Below the pieces are notes generated by a model, which saw nothing but the letters and a program-made list of their open reading frames with translations, made no database searches and was not told where the DNA came from. Below, piece after piece: positions 59,862-64,000 of a DNA stretch of 64,000 nucleotides (position 1 is the stretch's first letter; each line of letters begins with the position of its first letter). The translations under genes and the position numbers were made by a program. The DNA is from Mediterraneibacter catenae (lineage in GTDB: Bacteria > Bacillota > Clostridia > Lachnospirales > Lachnospiraceae): contig NZ_VMSO01000001.1 of the NCBI RefSeq assembly GCF_008691045.1, forward strand, positions 248,001-312,000. The letters run 5' to 3'.

Positions 59862-61226
59862 TTGAAAACCAGTAAATATGAAATAGATATGTGCAACGGA
59901 TCGATCATGGATAAATTGATCTCGTTTTCACTTCCACTTATGCTTTCCAGTATCCTGCAGCTGATGTTTAATGCGGTGGATATTATTGTGGTCGGAAGGT
60001 TTGACAGCAGTCAGGCGCTTGCGGCGGTCGGCTCGACAACTGCACTGATCAATATTTTCACCAATCTTTTTATCGGCATCTCGCTGGGGGCAAATGTCCT
60101 TGCGGCCAGGTATTTCGCAGCAGGGCGCGATAAAGAGATGTCGGAGGCGGTACATACAGCAATCACGCTTGCGCTGATCAGCGGTGTTATCATGGCATTT
60201 GTCGGAGCAGGGGCTTCCAGACTGGCACTTGACCTTATGGATACGCCCGCGGATGTGATCGATCAGTCTGTTACTTATATGAGAATTTATTTTATGGGAA
60301 TGCCGTTTTTCATGTTATATAACTACGGAGCGGCAGTTTTAAGAGCAGTAGGAGACACCAAGCGCCCGCTGCTCTTCCTTGCGACAGCAGGGATGGCGAA
60401 TGTTGCACTGGATCTGCTGCTGGTGATCGTTATCCCGCTGGGGGTAGCGGGTGTAGCTATCGGGACGGTGAGTTCCCAGTTCGTTTCCTGTATACTGGTG
60501 TTGTGGTGCCTCCACAGGTCAGACGGGAGCTATCAGCTCCGGTTCTCGAAGCTCACGATCAAATGGATCTACCTGAAACGCATCTTTCAGGTGGGTATAC
60601 CCGCGGGAATCCAAAGCACGGTGATCAATTTTTCCAATGCAATGCTCCAGTCGTCTGTCAATTCGTTCGGATCGACGGCAATGGCGGGCTATACGGCGGC
60701 AAATAATGTTCTCGGATTTTTATATGTGTCAGTCAATGCTGTCACACAGGCGTGTATGAGTTTCACCAGCCAGAACTACAGTGTGGGCAAGCAGAAACGT
60801 ATGGACAGGATCCTTCTGGACTGCATGATCCTGTCGGCGGGGGTATCAGCAGTGCTCGGCGTCGGGGCATACATATTCGGTTCGCAGGTCCTTGGGATCT
60901 ATACATCGGATGCAGAAGTAATTAAGTGCGGCATGGAGATCCTGTCGATCACGACAGTACCGTATTTCCTCTGCGGCATCATGGATCTGATCCCGGGAGC
61001 ACTTCGCGGGATGGGGCACTCTGCTGTCCCTATGGTATTGTCCGTGATCGGTACAGTTGGGACAAGGATCGTGTGGATCTACGGATTCTTCCCGCATCAC
61101 AGATCGCTGTTCTTCCTGTTCATCTCCTATCCGGGATCTTGGATTGCGACAATCCTCATGCAGGCAGTGTGCTTCTATTTCGTTCGGAAAAAGTGTATAC
61201 GACAGTTAAAAACCGTTAATGGATAA
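59862..61226 (+). CDS. MATE-family efflux transporter
   Basis: The 454-residue protein has twelve predicted helices in two halves. SFSLPLMLSSILQLMFNAVDIIVVGRFDSSQALAAVGSTTALI starts the first half and FQVGIPAGIQSTVINFSNAMLQSSVNSFG the second. GALRGMGHSAVPM is characteristic. The start is TTG 59862: GGAGGGG is 7 bases upstream and family members begin K-(T/N)-x-KYEIDMCNG. An in-frame ATG at 59799 is too far upstream. The palindrome at 61226-61293 ends it. Confidence 0.92.
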   Translation: MKTSKYEIDMCNGSIMDKLISFSLPLMLSSILQLMFNAVDIIVVGRFDSSQALAAVGSTTALINIFTNLFIGISLGANVLAARYFAAGRDKEMSEAVHTAITLALISGVIMAFVGAGASRLALDLMDTPADVIDQSVTYMRIYFMGMPFFMLYNYGAAVLRAVGDTKRPLLFLATAGMANVALDLLLVIVIPLGVAGVAIGTVSSQFVSCILVLWCLHRSDGSYQLRFSKLTIKWIYLKRIFQVGIPAGIQSTVINFSNAMLQSSVNSFGSTAMAGYTAANNVLGFLYVSVNAVTQACMSFTSQNYSVGKQKRMDRILLDCMILSAGVSAVLGVGAYIFGSQVLGIYTSDAEVIKCGMEILSITTVPYFLCGIMDLIPGALRGMGHSAVPMVLSVIGTVGTRIVWIYGFFPHHRSLFFLFISYPGSWIATILMQAVCFYFVRKKCIRQLKTVNG

Positions 61227-61293
61227 AAAATGGAAATGGTGGAAATGGGGACGTAGTAAAATCGCATTTTACTACGTCCCTATTTCCATTTTT
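61226..61293. repeat. GGGGACGTAGTAAAA palindrome, copy 2 (bidirectional terminator-like)
   Basis: The inner stem GGGACGTAGTAAAA (61248-61261) pairs with TTTTACTACGTCCC (61267-61280). An outer stem AAAAATGGAAAT / ATTTCCATTTTT lengthens it. It lies between the convergent MATE and YeiH genes. Confidence 0.75.
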
Positions 61294-61301
61294 GGATAGA
61301 T

Positions 61302-62309
61302 TTACCATATACCAAGCACATGCTGCATCCCCAAACTTACAAGTGAGATCCCCAGCCAGCAGCAGAATCCGGTGAAGATCGGTTTCCCGCCGGTCTTTAC
61401 CAGTTTGACGATGTTTGTGTTGAGTCCGATCGCCGCCATCGCCATGACAATCAGGAATTTACTCAGCTCCTTGAGCGGATCCGTCACGCTGACCGGAAGC
61501 TGGAATACTGTGGTCACGACGGATGCCAGCATGAAAAAGAGTACAAAGAACGGAAAAGCTTTTTTCAGGCTGAAGGTCGAGCCTGCCGAATTTTTCGCCT
61601 TCTTCCCGCGCCAGATGGCAAGGATCAATGTGATCGGAATGATCGCAAGGGTTCTTGTCATTTTTACGATTGCAGCGGATTCCAGTGTATTGCTTCCGTG
61701 GATTCCGTCCCATGCAGTCGCGGCGGCCGTAACAGAAGAAGTATCGTTGATGGCTGTTCCGGCGAACAGGCCGAAGCCCTCGTTGCTTAAGCCCAACATG
61801 GATCCCAGTGTGGGAAAAATGAGAGCAGCGAGCACATTGAACAGGAAGATGACAGAGATGGACTGTGCCACTTCCTCGTCGGTGGCCTCTATTACCGGAG
61901 CTGTAGCTGCGATGGCGCTCCCGCCGCAGATCGAAGAACCGACTCCTACCAGTATTGCGTTGTTTGTGCGCAGTTTCAGCGCTTTGTATAAGATAAATGC
62001 GATGATAAGGGAGGTCGCGATCGTAGAGATGATGATCGGAAGAGACTGTTTTCCCTTAGCGAGGATCTCGGTCAGGTTCATGCCGAATCCTAAAAATACC
62101 ACGGCCGCCTGCAGAATCTTTTTGGAAGTATAATTGATGCCCGCGGTAAAGGGTTCCTTTTTTGTCAGTATCAATGTAAGGATCATACCGATGAGTATGG
62201 CGAATACCGGACCGCCGATGACAGGGAGTGCCTGCCCGAGAAACCAGGACGGTACTGCGATAATAAGGCAGAGCAGGAGCCCTGCTCCGTTTTTCTTTAA
62301 GAAGTTCAT
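61302..62309 (-). CDS. YeiH-family putative sulfate/sulfite exporter
   Basis: The 335-residue membrane protein has about ten helices. [74 protein letters not shown] and [14 protein letters not shown] are typical of the YeiH/UPF0324 family, proposed to export sulfate or sulfite. AAGGAAGG precedes ATG 62309. It is divergent from a LysR gene, the same arrangement as yeiH/yeiE, supporting a sulfur-oxyanion or sulfite-stress role. Confidence 0.9.
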   Translation of the reverse strand: MNFLKKNGAGLLLCLIIAVPSWFLGQALPVIGGPVFAILIGMILTLILTKKEPFTAGINYTSKKILQAAVVFLGFGMNLTEILAKGKQSLPIIISTIATSLIIAFILYKALKLRTNNAILVGVGSSICGGSAIAATAPVIEATDEEVAQSISVIFLFNVLAALIFPTLGSMLGLSNEGFGLFAGTAINDTSSVTAAATAWDGIHGSNTLESAAIVKMTRTLAIIPITLILAIWRGKKAKNSAGSTFSLKKAFPFFVLFFMLASVVTTVFQLPVSVTDPLKELSKFLIVMAMAAIGLNTNIVKLVKTGGKPIFTGFCCWLGISLVSLGMQHVLGIW

Positions 62310-62402
62310 TGTTTTATTTCCTTCCTTTATGATTTCCAATATTTGTCTGCAAGTCATAAGATATCATAAAAAAATCATAAAATAAAATTATTAATATTTA
62401 TT

Positions 62403-62427
62403 TTATCATAAATATATGTTATGATAA
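62403..62427. promoter_or_regulatory. LysR-type palindrome in the yeiH/lysR intergenic region
   Basis: TTATCATAA (62403-62411)-N7-TTATGATAA (62419-62427) is a perfect spaced palindrome of the T-N11-A LysR-box form, between the divergent genes. Confidence 0.7.
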
Positions 62428-62455
62428 TGCGCAGGGAGTAGTTCTTTATAGATTT

Positions 62456-62494
62456 GGGCGGAGTTCTGACAGATCTCCGCCCGGGTTTCTTTTA
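62456..62494 (+). terminator. Hairpin in the leader of the LysR gene
   Basis: GGGCGGAG (62456-62463) pairs with CTCCGCCC (62475-62482), followed by a T-rich tract ending 45 bases before the ATG at 62539. There is no plus-strand gene upstream to terminate, so this may attenuate the regulator. Confidence 0.55.
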
Positions 62495-62538
62495 CATATT
62501 GTCAGTTTTGTGTTGCCGAAGATAAGGGGAGTGAGGTA

Positions 62539-63465
62539 ATGCTTGATTTTAGGATGGAAACATTTCTAACTGTATGTCAGTGTATGAATTTCACGCGAGC
62601 ATCGGAAAAACTGAATATCACACAGCCTGCGGTGTCCCAGCATATTCATTTTCTGGAGAAGCATTATAATACGAAACTTTTCCGATATGAGGGTAAGAAA
62701 TTAAAGCTCACGGGTGCCGGAGAGATCCTGCGAAATGCATCGCTCACTATGATGCACGACGAGATTTCCATGCAGAATCAGATGCAGAAGAGCGAAGAGG
62801 AGGAAGAGATCCGTTTCGGGGCTACCAGGACAGTCGGCGACGTGCTCATGGGCCGAATTCTCGAGCGTTATCTGCGGGAATACCCGGATGCAAGGATATG
62901 CATGATCGTGGAGAATACGCAGGAACTTCTGAAGAGACTGGACGAGGGGACGATTGACTTTGCCCTTGTGGAAGGCTTTTTTCAGAAGAATGAATACGAT
63001 TACCAGAAGTATTCGGAGGAAAACTATATTGCGGTATGTGCGCCGGACTATGTATTCTACGGACAGAATGAAGCCGGTTCTTCCGGCGGTTTAAGAGACA
63101 CTGCGCCTTCCGGACAGATGATGGGCATTGAGAATCTTTTTCATGAACGCCTGCTTGTACGCGAGGAGGGATCGGGAACGCGTGAGGTGCTGGAACGCTG
63201 TCTGGATGCTCAGAATCTGAGTGTGCGGGACTTTGACAAAGTGATGGAAGTGGGAAGTCTTCAGACTATCAGGGAGTTGACAAAAGCCGGATGCGGTATT
63301 ACATTTTTATATGAGACTGCTGTGCGGGAGGATTTGAAAAAGGGGATTTTGAAAAGGATTCCACTGAAAGGTTTCGATATTTCCCACGAATTCAACTTTA
63401 TCTGGAGGCGGGGGAGCATCTATGCGGACAGGTATAAGGAGATTTTCTGCAGGTTTTCCGTATAG
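62539..63465 (+). CDS. LysR-family regulator (YeiE/CysL-like)
   Basis: The protein has 308 residues. The helix-turn-helix is METFLTVCQCMNFTRASEKLNITQPAVSQHIHFLEKHYN. The effector domain includes GTIDFALVEGFF and REEGSGTREVLERCL, typical of the CysL/YeiE branch that senses sulfur oxyanions. It is divergent from yeiH, and the palindrome between them is the probable operator. GTGAGGT lies before ATG 62539. Confidence 0.92.
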   Translation: MLDFRMETFLTVCQCMNFTRASEKLNITQPAVSQHIHFLEKHYNTKLFRYEGKKLKLTGAGEILRNASLTMMHDEISMQNQMQKSEEEEEIRFGATRTVGDVLMGRILERYLREYPDARICMIVENTQELLKRLDEGTIDFALVEGFFQKNEYDYQKYSEENYIAVCAPDYVFYGQNEAGSSGGLRDTAPSGQMMGIENLFHERLLVREEGSGTREVLERCLDAQNLSVRDFDKVMEVGSLQTIRELTKAGCGITFLYETAVREDLKKGILKRIPLKGFDISHEFNFIWRRGSIYADRYKEIFCRFSV

Positions 63466-63512
63466 CGGATTTTCACATTAGAGATATAATAAGAAGGAAG
63501 TGAACTTAAGAG

Positions 63513-64000
63513 ATGTTACAGGTAGAACATTTGTCATATGATGTTGTAGAAGAAGGAAAACAGTCGGAGATCTTATCTGACGTGAGCTTTACTGTAAATG
63601 ACGGAGAGATGCTTGTGATCACCGGACCGAACGGCGGAGGAAAGTCCACACTTGCCAAACTGCTCATGGGGATCAACAAGTCTACCGCGGGAACGATCAC
63701 TCTTGACGGACAGGATATCACGGATTACACCATCGATGAGCGTGCTAAGGCGGGCATCGGCTTTGCATTCCAGCAGCCGCCCCGTTTTAAAGGAATGACG
63801 GTGCGCAGACTTCTGTCACTGGCAGCAGGACAGCCGCTGGACGAGAAGACGTGCTGTAATCTTCTGAGCAGTGTAGGTCTCTGTGCAATGGAGTATATTG
63901 ACCGTGAGGCGGATGCAACGCTCTCGGGTGGTGAAATGAAGAGGATTGAGATTGCGACTGTTCTGGCGAAACAGCATAAGATCTGTGTATTTGACGAACC
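63513..64000 (+). CDS. sufC: SufC-like ABC ATPase, start only
   Basis: The gene runs off the right edge and 162 residues are visible. The Walker A is ITGPNGGGKSTLAKLLMG, the Q-loop FAFQQPPRFKGMTV, and the signature LSGGEMKRIEIATVLA, followed by the Walker B VFDEP. The wording around the signature is that of SufC, the ATPase of the Fe-S cluster assembly scaffold SufBC. GAAGGAAG precedes ATG 63513. A sufB-like gene should follow outside the window. Confidence 0.85.
   Translation, partial: MLQVEHLSYDVVEEGKQSEILSDVSFTVNDGEMLVITGPNGGGKSTLAKLLMGINKSTAGTITLDGQDITDYTIDERAKAGIGFAFQQPPRFKGMTVRRLLSLAAGQPLDEKTCCNLLSSVGLCAMEYIDREADATLSGGEMKRIEIATVLAKQHKICVFDE

Overview
The window looks like chromosome from a Gram-positive gut anaerobe of the Lachnospiraceae type (inference). 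The supporting signs are strong GGAGG-type ribosome binding sites, TTGACA/TATAAT promoters with 17-base spacers, U-run terminators, moderate GC, and a gene set of AzlCD, GPH sugar transporter, hcp, SirTM/macrodomain, alpha-E/ATP-grasp and DUF5131. There are no rRNA or tRNA genes, no CRISPR array, no intact transposase or integrase, and no prophage structural genes. The most distinctive general feature is the number of broken genes. More than a dozen are truncated, fused or internally deleted, and they sit between intact, well-expressed-looking operons.

Layout. 1-3.7 kb: end of an aldo/keto reductase, a LysR regulator, a truncated TetR gene and a divergent heavy-metal P-type ATPase. 3.7-9.5 kb: relic of a mobilizable element. 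It contains two tandem cargo cassettes with the same promoter, the same operator-like palindrome (GTTAG-N6-CTAAC), the same small membrane protein at the 3' end and the same relaxase start. The first carries a SAM methyltransferase. The second carries a GNAT acetyltransferase, an aminothiazoline-carboxylate hydrolase family protein and a BAAT-type alpha/beta hydrolase. The relaxase is cut off and runs into the back half of a flavodoxin-like reductase. 9.9-20 kb: small regulators (MerR, TetR, ArsR, AraC), DUF4405, DUF3737, a cytidylate-kinase-like protein, a nitroreductase, an EamA transporter, an HD hydrolase and a HAD phosphatase.

20-28.7 kb: VanZ-like protein, then a redox/ADP-ribosylation island with two SirTM sirtuins that are each missing a different part, a Zn-type macrodomain hydrolase, Rrf2 and HxlR regulators, a nitroreductase and a PPOX/ferredoxin protein. 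These are followed by an AAA/DUF4143 ATPase, DUF5131 and AzlCD. 28.8-33.3 kb: a membrane-protein/TetR chimera, a deleted ferredoxin-type aldo/keto reductase, an intact aldo/keto reductase with a divergent LysR gene, and a truncated small protein. 33.3-39.6 kb: DAHP synthase, then a five-gene operon (circularly permuted ATP-grasp, alpha-E, transglutaminase, two M14/AstE-type proteins) behind a leader with two terminator hairpins.

39.9-43.8 kb: ROK regulator, polyol dehydrogenase and GPH symporter, which together look like a polyol/pentose utilisation unit. 43.9-52.4 kb: HTH-Uma2 protein, hcp with a divergent Crp/Fnr regulator, pepT, a MarR-MFS efflux pair, a GNAT and a MATE transporter. 52.4-59.0 kb: LacI regulator divergent from a sugar ABC importer (two permeases and a lipoprotein) and an intracellular GH32 enzyme, reading as uptake and hydrolysis of sucrose or short fructans. 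59.2-64 kb: a truncated flavodoxin, a MATE transporter, YeiH with a divergent LysR gene, and the start of a SufC-type ATPase.

Two dispersed repeat families link distant places. One is a roughly 165-bp element in three copies with terminal inverted repeats and a hairpin that shows compensatory base changes. The other is a GGGGACGTAGTAAAA palindrome found at two convergent gene ends.
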